Under the pieces are notes generated by a model that worked only from the letters and a program-made list of their open reading frames with translations, did no database searches and was not told the origin of the DNA. Position numbers and translations under genes: made by a program. This document shows positions 9,419-16,904 of a DNA stretch of 64,000 nt, in pieces. The DNA lies in assembly GCF_019443745.1 (NCBI RefSeq), contig NZ_CP050948.1:3290001-3354000 (forward strand). Direction: 5' to 3'. The DNA comes from Iamia sp. SCSIO 61187. GTDB lineage: Bacteria > Actinomycetota > Acidimicrobiia > Acidimicrobiales > Iamiaceae. Positions within the stretch are counted from its first letter, which is position 1; the number at the start of each line of letters is the position of its first letter.

Positions 9419-9589
9419 TCAGGTCTCGTCCCTGACGTCAGCGGCCGCCTCGGCGGCCTGCTGGTACGCGTCGGGGACCGACTCGGGGACCTCGGTCCCG
9501 GCGCCCTCGGCGGCGACGAGGGCCTCGTCCTCGTCGTCGGATCCGGCGGCCTCGTCCTCGTGGTCCCGATCGGTCCCGTGCTCGGCCAT
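9419..9589 (-). CDS. Small acidic hypothetical protein
   Basis: A 56-residue, strongly acidic protein beginning MAEHGTDRDHEDEAAGSDDE, with an Ala-rich helical end (YQQAAEAAADVRDE). No domain, signal or membrane segment is seen. A GGAGGA Shine-Dalgarno sequence lies 2-7 nt before ATG at 9589, which supports it as a real gene. It sits between the CsbD gene and the second acyl-CoA dehydrogenase, all on the minus strand. The two hairpins upstream suggest separate transcription from the dehydrogenase. Function unknown. Confidence 0.6.
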   Translation of the reverse strand: MAEHGTDRDHEDEAAGSDDEDEALVAAEGAGTEVPESVPDAYQQAAEAAADVRDET

Positions 9590-9627
9590 GTCGTCTCCTC
9601 CAGCGGTGGGTCGCGACGCAGGCGCGC

Positions 9628-9680
9628 CGACGGCCCGGCCGCCCTGCCCCGCACCCGCCGGGGCACGCACCGGGCCGTCG
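9628..9680. terminator. Nested double hairpin
   Basis: Outer arms CGACGGCCCGG (9628-9638) and CCGGGCCGTCG (9670-9680) pair perfectly, and inner arms TGCCCC (9645-9650) and GGGGCA (9660-9665) pair within. On the minus strand this lies after the acyl-CoA dehydrogenase and before the small acidic gene, so it is a second terminator or a structured 5' leader. Confidence 0.55.
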
Positions 9681-9697
9681 TGGGGCCGACTGATCGC

Positions 9698-9744
9698 TTC
9701 TGTCAATCCCCATGCGCCTCCACGCCCCATGGGGATTGACAGAA
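9698..9744. repeat. 48-nt palindromic repeat (copy A), terminator position
   Basis: Perfect 17-bp arms TTCTGTCAATCCCCATG / CATGGGGATTGACAGAA enclose a 13-nt loop. It lies about 10 nt past the stop of the minus-strand acyl-CoA dehydrogenase. The ends (TTCTG...CAGAACGG) match the palindrome family at 13973-14130, 20293-20411, 23347-23391 and 25130-25289. Confidence 0.85.
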
Positions 9745-9753
9745 CGGGTGGGA

Positions 9754-10998
9754 TCAGCGGCGCAACAGGTCCTTGGCGATGTGGGTGATCTGGATCTCGT
9801 CGGTGCCGGCGTAGATCTGGAGGACCTTGGCGTCGCGGGCGAGCTGCTCGACGCGGAACTCGCTCATGTAGCCGTTGCCGCCGAAGAGCTGGACGGCCTC
9901 GAGGGCGACCTCGGTGGCGGCCCGGGCCGAGTAGAGCTTCATGGCCGACGCCTCGGCGAGGGTCATGCTGTGCCCGGCGGCCGACATCTCGATGGTGCGG
10001 AACACCAGGTTCTGCACGTTGAGGCGGGCGACCTCCATGCGGGCGAGCTTGTCCTGGATCAGCTGGAACTCGCCGATGGGCTGGCCGAACTGGACCCGAT
10101 CCTTGGCGTACTGGACCGACAGGTCGAGGCACTCCTCGATCATGCCGAGGGCCATGGCGGCGACGCCGGAGCGCTCCTGCATGAAGGTGGCCTTGGCGCC
10201 CTCGCGACCGCCGGAGGCGACGTCCTCGGTCTCGCCGACGAGGCGGTCGATGCCGACGCGCACGTCGTCGAGGAACAGCTCGCCGGTGGGCGAGGAGTGC
10301 ATGCCCATCTTGCGGAGGGGCTTCGACTGCTCGAGCCCGGGCATGCCCTTGTCGAGCACGAACGAGAGGATCTTGCGCTCGGAGGGGTCGTTGCCCTCGT
10401 CGAGCTTGCAGATGAAGACGATGGTGTCGGCGTAGGGGCCGTTGGTGATGAACGTCTTGGACCCGTTGAGGACGTACTCGTCGCCGTCGCGGCGGGCGCT
10501 GGCCTTCATCGACCCGAAGGCGTCGGAGCCCGAGCCCGGCTCGGTGATGGCCCAGGCGCCGATCTTCTCGAGGGTCAGCAGCTCGGGGACCCACCGCTCC
10601 TTCTGGGCGATGGTGCCCTTGGACGAGATGGCCGCCGAGGTCAGGCCCATCGACACGCCCATGGCCGTGACCATGCCCGGGCACACCCGGCACAGCTCGA
10701 TGATGGGGATCAGGGTCAGCGACGAGGCGCCGCCGTCGCCGCCGTCGCGCTTGGGCTTCTCGGGCGGGGTCTCGCCGGCCTCGACGGCCGCCGCGACCCG
10801 CTTCTCGAACTCGATGCCCTTGGCGAAGCGCTCGCGGGCGGCGACGTCCATGCCGAAGTCCTTGAACAGCTTGCGCAGGACGTCGTAGGGCGGGGTGTCG
10901 CCGTGCTCGAACTCATCGATCCGCGGGCGGATCTCCTTGTCGATGAACTGGCGCACCGCGCCGCGCACCATCTCCTGCTCGTCCGTCCACTGGTACAT
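9754..10998 (-). CDS. Acyl-CoA dehydrogenase
   Basis: A 414-residue flavoenzyme of fatty-acid or branched acyl-CoA oxidation. Start ATG 10998 gives the canonical N-terminus MYQWTDEQEMVRGAVRQFID. Motifs are ITEPGSGSDAFGSMK, YVLNGSKTFITNGPYAD, DRVQFGQPIGEFQLIQ, VQLFGGNGYMSEF and C-terminal IYAGTDEIQITHIAKDLL, whose Glu is the usual catalytic base. An unusual charged insertion (about residues 57-90, including GETPPEKPKRDGGDGG) interrupts the N-terminal helical domain. TAGCCT (11007-11012, minus strand) is 8 nt upstream, so the mRNA is probably leaderless. A palindromic operator lies just upstream, suggesting TetR-type control. Confidence 0.92.
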   Translation of the reverse strand: MYQWTDEQEMVRGAVRQFIDKEIRPRIDEFEHGDTPPYDVLRKLFKDFGMDVAARERFAKGIEFEKRVAAAVEAGETPPEKPKRDGGDGGASSLTLIPIIELCRVCPGMVTAMGVSMGLTSAAISSKGTIAQKERWVPELLTLEKIGAWAITEPGSGSDAFGSMKASARRDGDEYVLNGSKTFITNGPYADTIVFICKLDEGNDPSERKILSFVLDKGMPGLEQSKPLRKMGMHSSPTGELFLDDVRVGIDRLVGETEDVASGGREGAKATFMQERSGVAAMALGMIEECLDLSVQYAKDRVQFGQPIGEFQLIQDKLARMEVARLNVQNLVFRTIEMSAAGHSMTLAEASAMKLYSARAATEVALEAVQLFGGNGYMSEFRVEQLARDAKVLQIYAGTDEIQITHIAKDLLRR

Positions 10999-11018
10999 GG
11001 CGCCGCAGGCTACGTGCG

Positions 11019-11036
11019 CTTGACCGACCGGTCTAG
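11019..11036. promoter_or_regulatory. Candidate TetR-type operator of acyl-CoA dehydrogenase
   Basis: Near-perfect palindrome CTTGACCG-AC-CGGTCTAG (7 of 8 arm positions match) located directly upstream of the minus-strand -10 box TAGCCT at 11007-11012. A repressor bound here would block the promoter. The regulator gene is not in view. Confidence 0.5.
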
Positions 11037-11083
11037 TTGCGGGCGGAGAGGTTGGCGGGGCGCAGACGTGGGAGCGTGCGGCG

Positions 11084-12274
11084 ATGCGCCGTGCCCTGCT
11101 GATCATCCTCGCCGGGGGCCAGGGCTCGCGCCTCGACGTCTTGACCGTCGGGCGGGCCAAGCCCAGCCTCCCCGTCGGCGGGACCTTCCGGCTCATCGAC
11201 CTGATGCTGTCGAACGCGGCCAACAGCGGCCTGACAGACGTGTGGATCGTCCAGCAGTACGAGCCCCACCTGCTCAACGAGCACCTGGCCGGGGGGCGGC
11301 CGTGGGACCTCGACCGGGGCCGCGGCGGGCTCCGGATGCTCCCCCCGTTCCAGGGCGCCGACGGCGAGGGCTTCGCCGCGGGCAACGCCGACGCCCTCGC
11401 CCGCCAGGCCCGCCTCATCGACGCCGCCGGTCCCGAGGTCGTCATCGTCGCCTCGGCGGACCACCTGTGCGCCCTCGACCTCGAGGCGATCGTCGAGGAC
11501 CACCGCGAGCGGGGGTCGGACCTCACCATCGTCACCACCGAGCTCGACCGCAGCCAGGACCCGACGCGGCACGCCCTCGTCGACGTCAACGCCCGGGGCC
11601 GGGTGACCGCGATGCACGTCAAGCCCGAGGACGCCCCCCACCGCACGGCGGCGACCGAGGTCTTCGTCTACCGCACCGACGTGCTGCTGGGGACGCTGAG
11701 GGCCCTGGTCGCCGAGGGGGCGCCGCTGGGCGACTTCGGCGAGGCCCTCGTCCCGACGGTGATCGACGGCGGCCGGACCCACGCCTGGGAGCACCGGGGC
11801 CACTGGCGCGACCTGGGCACGCCGGAGGCGTACCTCGACGCCCAGCTCGAGCTGCTGCGACCCCGCCCGCCATTCCGGCTCGACGACCCCGCCTGGCCGA
11901 TCGTCAGCCCGGCCGTGCCCCGGGTCCCGGCCCGCATCGAGGGGACCGCCCACGTCGAGGGGTCGTGGATCAGCCCGGGCGCGGTCGTGCGGGGCACCGT
12001 CGTCGACTCGATCGTCGGGCCCGGCGTCGTGGTCGATCGCGACGCCGAGGTCCGTCGCAGCGTCCTGTTCGACGACGCCCGGGTCGGCCGGGGGGCGTCC
12101 GTCGCCCGCGCGGTGCTGGCCGAGGACGTCCGCATCGGGGCCCGGTGCCGGGTCGGCGCCCCCCAGGCCCGGCACCCCGTGCTCGTCGGCGCCGGCCGCC
12201 GGCTGGCGGCGGGCACCGTCGTGGCCGCCGGGTCCCACCTCGACCCGGCCAACGCCGAGCCGCCGCTCCGCTGA
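11084..12274 (+). CDS. GlgC-like glucose-1-phosphate nucleotidyltransferase
   Basis: A 396-residue two-domain protein. The N-terminal nucleotidyltransferase domain opens with ILAGGQGSRLDVLTVGRAKPSLPVGG and FRLIDLMLSNAANSGLTD, the ADP-glucose pyrophosphorylase signature. The mid region has VIVASADHLCALDL and WRDLGTPEAYLDAQ. From about residue 285 a left-handed beta-helix of hexapeptide-like repeats follows (EGTAHVEGSWISPGAVVRGT, VDSIVGPGVVVDRDAEV). GlgC makes ADP-glucose for glycogen. Several conserved GlgC positions differ (for example SLPVGG for AVPFGG) and no other glycogen genes are adjacent, so a related sugar nucleotide is possible. Confidence 0.8.
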   Translation: MRRALLIILAGGQGSRLDVLTVGRAKPSLPVGGTFRLIDLMLSNAANSGLTDVWIVQQYEPHLLNEHLAGGRPWDLDRGRGGLRMLPPFQGADGEGFAAGNADALARQARLIDAAGPEVVIVASADHLCALDLEAIVEDHRERGSDLTIVTTELDRSQDPTRHALVDVNARGRVTAMHVKPEDAPHRTAATEVFVYRTDVLLGTLRALVAEGAPLGDFGEALVPTVIDGGRTHAWEHRGHWRDLGTPEAYLDAQLELLRPRPPFRLDDPAWPIVSPAVPRVPARIEGTAHVEGSWISPGAVVRGTVVDSIVGPGVVVDRDAEVRRSVLFDDARVGRGASVARAVLAEDVRIGARCRVGAPQARHPVLVGAGRRLAAGTVVAAGSHLDPANAEPPLR

Positions 12275-12351
12275 CGCTCGTCCACCAGGACGAGCCGCGG
12301 TCGGCGGAGGCGTGACCCGGCGCGGCCGCCGGCACCTGCCACCATGACGCC

Positions 12352-13968
12352 GTGCGTCGCCGCCCCTCCCCGTTCCTCGTGGCCGCGGCCGCCCTCCTCC
12401 TCGTCGTGTCGGCGTGCACCGACGTGGAGCCGACGGCGGTGGTGCGCGACGACCCGGCGGGCGCCGACGCGCCCACGTCGACCACGACCACCGACCCCGA
12501 CGCCGGTTCCGATCCGCCCCCGCCGGTCGGCGACGACCTCGGCCCCGACGTCCCCGCCGACTTCGCCGCCCTGTCGCCGTGGGCCCCGTGCGCCGGATCG
12601 TTCGAGTGCGCCACCCTCACCGTCCCCCGGGACTGGGCCGACCCCGAGGGCGACACCATCGACCTGGCCGTCACCCGGCACCCGGCCGAGGGCGACCGGA
12701 TCGGCTCGCTCCTGGTGAACCCGGGCGGCCCCGGGGCCTCGGGCGTCGAGTTCACCCAGGGGTTCGTGGGCAGCGGCCTCCCCGACGGCCTGACCGAGCG
12801 CTTCGACGTGGTCTCGTGGGACCCCCGGGGCACCGGCGGCGCCAACCGCGTCGACTGCACCACCGACCAGGACTGGCTCGAGCCCGACATCGACCCGACG
12901 GTCGAGGACCAGGCCGACATCGACCTCATCCGGACCGAGACCGCCGCCGCCGTCGCCCGCTGCGAGCAGGCCGCCGGCGACCTCCTCGCCGTGGTGGGCA
13001 CCCGGGCCACGGTGCGGGACCTCGACGCCCTCCGCGGCGTCCTCGGCGACGAGGGCCTGACCTACGTCGGGTACAGCTACGGCACCACGATCGGCATGGA
13101 GTACCTGCGGATGTACCCGGGCCGGGTGCGGGCCATGGTCCTCGACGGCGTCTCGGTGCCCGGCGTGGACCCCATCGTCGACGCCCACGTCCAGGCCCAG
13201 GGCTTCGAGCGGACCCTCGACGCCTACCTGGCCGACTGCCCCCGCCGGGCGACCTGCCCGCTCGGCGAGGACCCCAAGGCGACCCTCCTCGACCTGGTGG
13301 CCCGGCTGGAGGCCGAGCGCATCGAGGCGTCGTACCAGCTGGGCGTCGACGACGCCGCGCCGCGGGACGGCACCGTCGGGGTCGGCGAGCTGTACATCGC
13401 CGTCGCCGCGTCGCTCTACGACGACAGCAGCTGGCCCATCCTCGACCAGGGGCTGGAGGAGGCCCTGGGCACCCCGGCCCAGGGGCGCACCCTCCTGGCC
13501 CTCCGCGACCAGTACCTCGGGCGCCAGGTCGACGGCACGTGGGCCGACGACGCCGACGCCCGCAGCACGATCCGCTGCGCCGACCAGGCCGAGCGGTCCG
13601 AGCAGCCCGAGGGCGACCTGGCGCTGGCCGAGGACTGGGCGGCGGAGCTGCCGTTCTGGGGGGCCTGGTTCGGGACGGGCAACCCCGGCTGCTGGGGCGC
13701 ACCGGAGGCGGTCGAGCCCCTCCTCCCGCTCGACGAGGCGGCCCTGGCCGGGCTCCCACCCGTCGTCGTCATCGGCACGACCAACGACCCGGCCACGCCC
13801 TACGAGCAGGCCGAGGACGCGGCCGAGCTCATCGACGGCTCGGTGCTCGTCACCTACGAGGGCGACGTCCACACCGCCTACCGCTCGCTCTCCGACTGCG
13901 TCGACGACGCCGTCACGCCCTACCTCGTCGACCTGGCGGTGCCCCCCTCCGACCTGGTCTGCGCCTAG
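12352..13968 (+). CDS. Exported TAP-like alpha/beta hydrolase lipoprotein
   Basis: A 538-residue secreted hydrolase of the tripeptidyl-aminopeptidase/SlpD-E family. A signal peptide ends in lipobox VVSAC (Cys about 23), followed by a Thr/Asp/Pro-rich linker. The oxyanion loop is LVNPGGPGASGVEF (about 120), the nucleophile elbow GYSYGTTIG (about 240), and the C-terminal TAP-like region contains VVIGTTNDPATPYEQAE with the acid and GDVHTAY with the His. These enzymes release peptides or cleave esters outside the cell. GTG 12352 is used because it gives the complete signal peptide. The gene converges on the LuxR gene across a palindromic repeat element. Confidence 0.85.
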   Translation: MRRRPSPFLVAAAALLLVVSACTDVEPTAVVRDDPAGADAPTSTTTTDPDAGSDPPPPVGDDLGPDVPADFAALSPWAPCAGSFECATLTVPRDWADPEGDTIDLAVTRHPAEGDRIGSLLVNPGGPGASGVEFTQGFVGSGLPDGLTERFDVVSWDPRGTGGANRVDCTTDQDWLEPDIDPTVEDQADIDLIRTETAAAVARCEQAAGDLLAVVGTRATVRDLDALRGVLGDEGLTYVGYSYGTTIGMEYLRMYPGRVRAMVLDGVSVPGVDPIVDAHVQAQGFERTLDAYLADCPRRATCPLGEDPKATLLDLVARLEAERIEASYQLGVDDAAPRDGTVGVGELYIAVAASLYDDSSWPILDQGLEEALGTPAQGRTLLALRDQYLGRQVDGTWADDADARSTIRCADQAERSEQPEGDLALAEDWAAELPFWGAWFGTGNPGCWGAPEAVEPLLPLDEAALAGLPPVVVIGTTNDPATPYEQAEDAAELIDGSVLVTYEGDVHTAYRSLSDCVDDAVTPYLVDLAVPPSDLVCA

Positions 13969-13972
13969 CCCA

Positions 13973-14130
13973 TCGGAACGGCCTCCGTCGCCATCCTCGG
14001 TTCTGTTCGCGCAGGCGACATCGGTGTCCGGCAGCGGTGTCAGAACGGCGATGGCCGCCTCGACGGTCGTTCTGTTCGCGCCAGGCGACACCGGTGTCCG
14101 GCAGCGGTGTCAGAACGGTCCGGCGGCCAC
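13973..14130. repeat. Paired palindromic element C (two 48-nt units)
   Basis: Two units bounded by GTTCTG...CAGAAC lie at 14000-14046 and 14069-14116, separated by 22 nt. Unit 2 contains the perfect palindrome GACACCGGTGTC. The whole stretch, from TCGGAACG to CGGCGGCCAC, is repeated in the same orientation at 25130-25289 with scattered substitutions. It sits between convergent genes, 5 nt after the hydrolase stop. Confidence 0.85.
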
Positions 14131-14161
14131 ACCACCGACCGCCGACCGGTGCCAAGCATCG

Positions 14162-16894
14162 CTAGGTGGGCTCGAGGAGGGCAGTGAGGCCGCGGCGGCC
14201 GTCGACGCCGAGCTCGGCGTAGGCCCGGTGGAGGTGGTTCTCCACGGTCCGGGTCGAGATGCCGAGGCGCTCGGCCACCACCTGGTTGCTGAGGCCCTTG
14301 GCCGCCAGCAGCACCACCTCGCGCTGGCGCGGCCCGAGGCCGGCCAGCGCCCCGCCGGCCACGTCGGTCTGGTCCGCCCCGCCCTCGCAGCGCGCCGCGG
14401 TGACGGCCGCCCGCTCCTCGGCCGTGCGGGCCAGGCCCCGTTGGCCCTGGCGGGCGGCCTCGGCCGCGACCCCGCGCGCGACCACGACCGCGATCCGGGC
14501 CGCTCCGGCCGCGGCGAACGCCTCCTCGGCGGCCAGCCGGCCGTCGAGGTCGCGGTCGCGCACGGCGGCGGCGTCGGCGACCCGGGCCTCGTGCAGGACG
14601 CCGTCCGCGCTCGGACCGAGGGCGACCAGGTGGTCGGCGGCGACGCCGATGGCCCGCCGGGACGTGCCGGCCAGGACCAGCTCGTGCCACAGCACCACGG
14701 CGGCGCCGACGCAGCCGTCGCCCTCCGCCCGCTCGGCGCCCTCGGTGAGGAGGCGCTCGGCCGCGGTCAGCTCGCCGTGGGCGGCGCGCAGCGCCGCCCG
14801 CAGCCGCACCTCGTCCCCGGCGACGAAGCGGTCGTCCACCGGGTCCTCGACGTCCAGGGCGTCGAGGGTCGTCACGACCTCCTCGGCATCGGCCGTGCGA
14901 CCCTGGGCGAGGAGCGCCAGGCCGAGGCCGATCAGCGACCAGCGGCGCCGGCCCCGCGTCTGGAGGTCGCGCTCGAGGAGCCGGGCCTCCCTGAGCCAGC
15001 GCTCCCCCGACACCGCCCGCCCGGTCTGCTCCAGGACCCGGCCCCGCGCCCACGCCGACACGGCCTGGCCGGTGAGGAAGGCGGTCCCGACCGATCGCCG
15101 GTAGGTCGTCTCGGCCGCGACCTCGGCCTCGTCGAGCCGGCCGGCCTCGGCCAGCCCGACGGTGCGGGTCAGCAGGAGGTTGGTGGTGAAGGTGACCCGG
15201 CCGAACCCCTCGGGCAGGGCATCGAGGGCGGCCAGGCCCTCGTCGGACGCGGCCACGGCCGCCGCCGGCTGGCCCACGCCGATGAGGCCGGCGGCGAGGG
15301 CGAAGGCGGCGCGGGCCTGCACCCGGGGGGCGAGGTCGGAGGCCAGGACCACCCGGGCCTCCTCGACCGCCGTGCGCGGCGCGCCGGAGAAGGCGGCGAG
15401 GGCGGCGGCGTCGGCGGCCAGCTCGGCCCGACGCTCGTGCACGACGGCGGAGGCGGCGCCGGGACCGCGGCCGAGGGCGGCGGACACGTCTTGCAGGAGC
15501 TCCCGGGAGTCGCCGTGGCGGCCCAGCCCCCAGGCCCGGTTGAAGGCCATGGCCAGGGCGCTGAGCCCGACGAGCGACGCCTCGGCCTCGTCGCCCCCGC
15601 CGTCCGGTCCGGCGCCGGCCCGGACGGGGTCGACGACGCGGGCGAAGGTCGCGTCGGCGGCCTCGAAGCGACCGACCGCGTTCTGGATCTCGCCCAGCAG
15701 CAGCAGGCTGGGAGCCCCACCGCCGGCGTCGACGGCCCGGCTGGCCAGGTCCTCGGCCCGGTCGAACTCGGAGCGCCGCCGGGCCTCGCGCGCGGCCTGG
15801 GCCAGCAGGTCGGGCGCGACCTGGCCACCGGCGGCGGCCCGCCACGCCACCACCCGCAGCACGTCGACGCCCGAGTCACCCATCGCCTCGGCCGCGTCGG
15901 CCAGGCGCCGGGCGTGGTGGCGCCGGGCGATGGGCCCGAGACCGGACCGCAGCGCCTCGCCGTAGAACGGGTGCGACGGCCGGATCACCGGCAGCCCGAG
16001 GACGGCGTCGCGCAGCACCAGCCCCGACCGCTCGAGGTCGGCGAGGACGACCGGGCCGACCAGCGTCTCGGCCAGGGTGAGGGGCAGCACCTCCCCCACC
16101 GCCACCAGCTCGAGGGCGTCGCGGGCGTCGGTGGCCAGCTGGGCCAGCCGCCCACCGACGAGGTCACCGAGCCGGGCGACGGGCTGGGCCGCGTCCTCCA
16201 GCGACCAGATGCCGTCGACGCGCCGGAGGCTGCCGTCGTGGCCGGCCACCGTGAGCGCCTCGCGCAGCAGCAGCGGGTTGCCCTCGGTGGCGGCCGCCAG
16301 GCGTCGGGTCATGTCGCCGGCCACCGGCCCGCCGAGCGTCGCCACCAGGACCTCGGCCACGCCGTCGGCGTCGAGGTCGTTGAGGGCGAGGTGCACGACG
16401 CCGGGGGTCGTCCACGGCGCCGGCAGGGGCGGGCCCGGGGTGCGGGCCGTGCCCACCACCCGGGCCACCCGACGCTCGACGAGGGCGCGGACGACCTGGT
16501 GGGACTGCGGGTCGAGCAGGTTGACGTCGTCGACCACGAGGAGCAGCGGGGCGCCGTCGGCAGCGGCGGCCAGGTCGCCCACGACCCGCTCGACCACGGC
16601 CTCGCGGCGGTCACCGGCCCGCACGCCGAGGTGCGTCACGGCGGCGAGGGCGCCCAGGGGGATGTCGGCGGTGGCCGACGTGGCGATCACCCGGAGGACG
16701 ACCGCGCCGCCGGCGGCCCGGCGTCCCATGACCTCGGTGGCCAGGCGGGTCTTGCCCACCCCGATGGGCCCGCTGATCAGCACGCCCCGCCCCTCCGGCG
16801 CGTCGAGCACGGCGGCGATGGCCGCCAGCTCCGGCGCCCGGCCGACCATCGGCGCCGCCGCCAGCGAGACGGGAGGGGAGGCGTCCGGCGGCAC
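14162..16894 (-). CDS. LuxR-family regulator with AAA ATPase (LAL type)
   Basis: A 910-residue transcription regulator. The N-terminal STAND/AAA ATPase has Walker A GPIGVGKT (42-49) and Walker B LLLVVDDVNLLDP. A long TPR-like helical middle follows, and the C-terminal LuxR helix-turn-helix reads GLGPRQREVVLLAAKGLSNQVVAERLGISTRTVENHLHRAYAELG. Such LAL proteins bind ATP and an inducer or partner to switch on target genes. GTG 16894 is chosen because it lies 10 nt after the stop of the NYN gene; the frame stays open further upstream but that part is Ser/Arg-rich antisense-like sequence. It is the last gene of a zinc ribbon-NYN-LuxR operon. Confidence 0.85.
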   Translation of the reverse strand: MPPDASPPVSLAAAPMVGRAPELAAIAAVLDAPEGRGVLISGPIGVGKTRLATEVMGRRAAGGAVVLRVIATSATADIPLGALAAVTHLGVRAGDRREAVVERVVGDLAAAADGAPLLLVVDDVNLLDPQSHQVVRALVERRVARVVGTARTPGPPLPAPWTTPGVVHLALNDLDADGVAEVLVATLGGPVAGDMTRRLAAATEGNPLLLREALTVAGHDGSLRRVDGIWSLEDAAQPVARLGDLVGGRLAQLATDARDALELVAVGEVLPLTLAETLVGPVVLADLERSGLVLRDAVLGLPVIRPSHPFYGEALRSGLGPIARRHHARRLADAAEAMGDSGVDVLRVVAWRAAAGGQVAPDLLAQAAREARRRSEFDRAEDLASRAVDAGGGAPSLLLLGEIQNAVGRFEAADATFARVVDPVRAGAGPDGGGDEAEASLVGLSALAMAFNRAWGLGRHGDSRELLQDVSAALGRGPGAASAVVHERRAELAADAAALAAFSGAPRTAVEEARVVLASDLAPRVQARAAFALAAGLIGVGQPAAAVAASDEGLAALDALPEGFGRVTFTTNLLLTRTVGLAEAGRLDEAEVAAETTYRRSVGTAFLTGQAVSAWARGRVLEQTGRAVSGERWLREARLLERDLQTRGRRRWSLIGLGLALLAQGRTADAEEVVTTLDALDVEDPVDDRFVAGDEVRLRAALRAAHGELTAAERLLTEGAERAEGDGCVGAAVVLWHELVLAGTSRRAIGVAADHLVALGPSADGVLHEARVADAAAVRDRDLDGRLAAEEAFAAAGAARIAVVVARGVAAEAARQGQRGLARTAEERAAVTAARCEGGADQTDVAGGALAGLGPRQREVVLLAAKGLSNQVVAERLGISTRTVENHLHRAYAELGVDGRRGLTALLEPT

Positions 16895-16904
16895 GGTGGG
16901 AGTC

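Noticed and set aside
13973..14130. tRNA or other structured RNA gene
   Set aside because: The stems do not fold as a cloverleaf, and a second copy plus six related units show it is a dispersed palindrome family.
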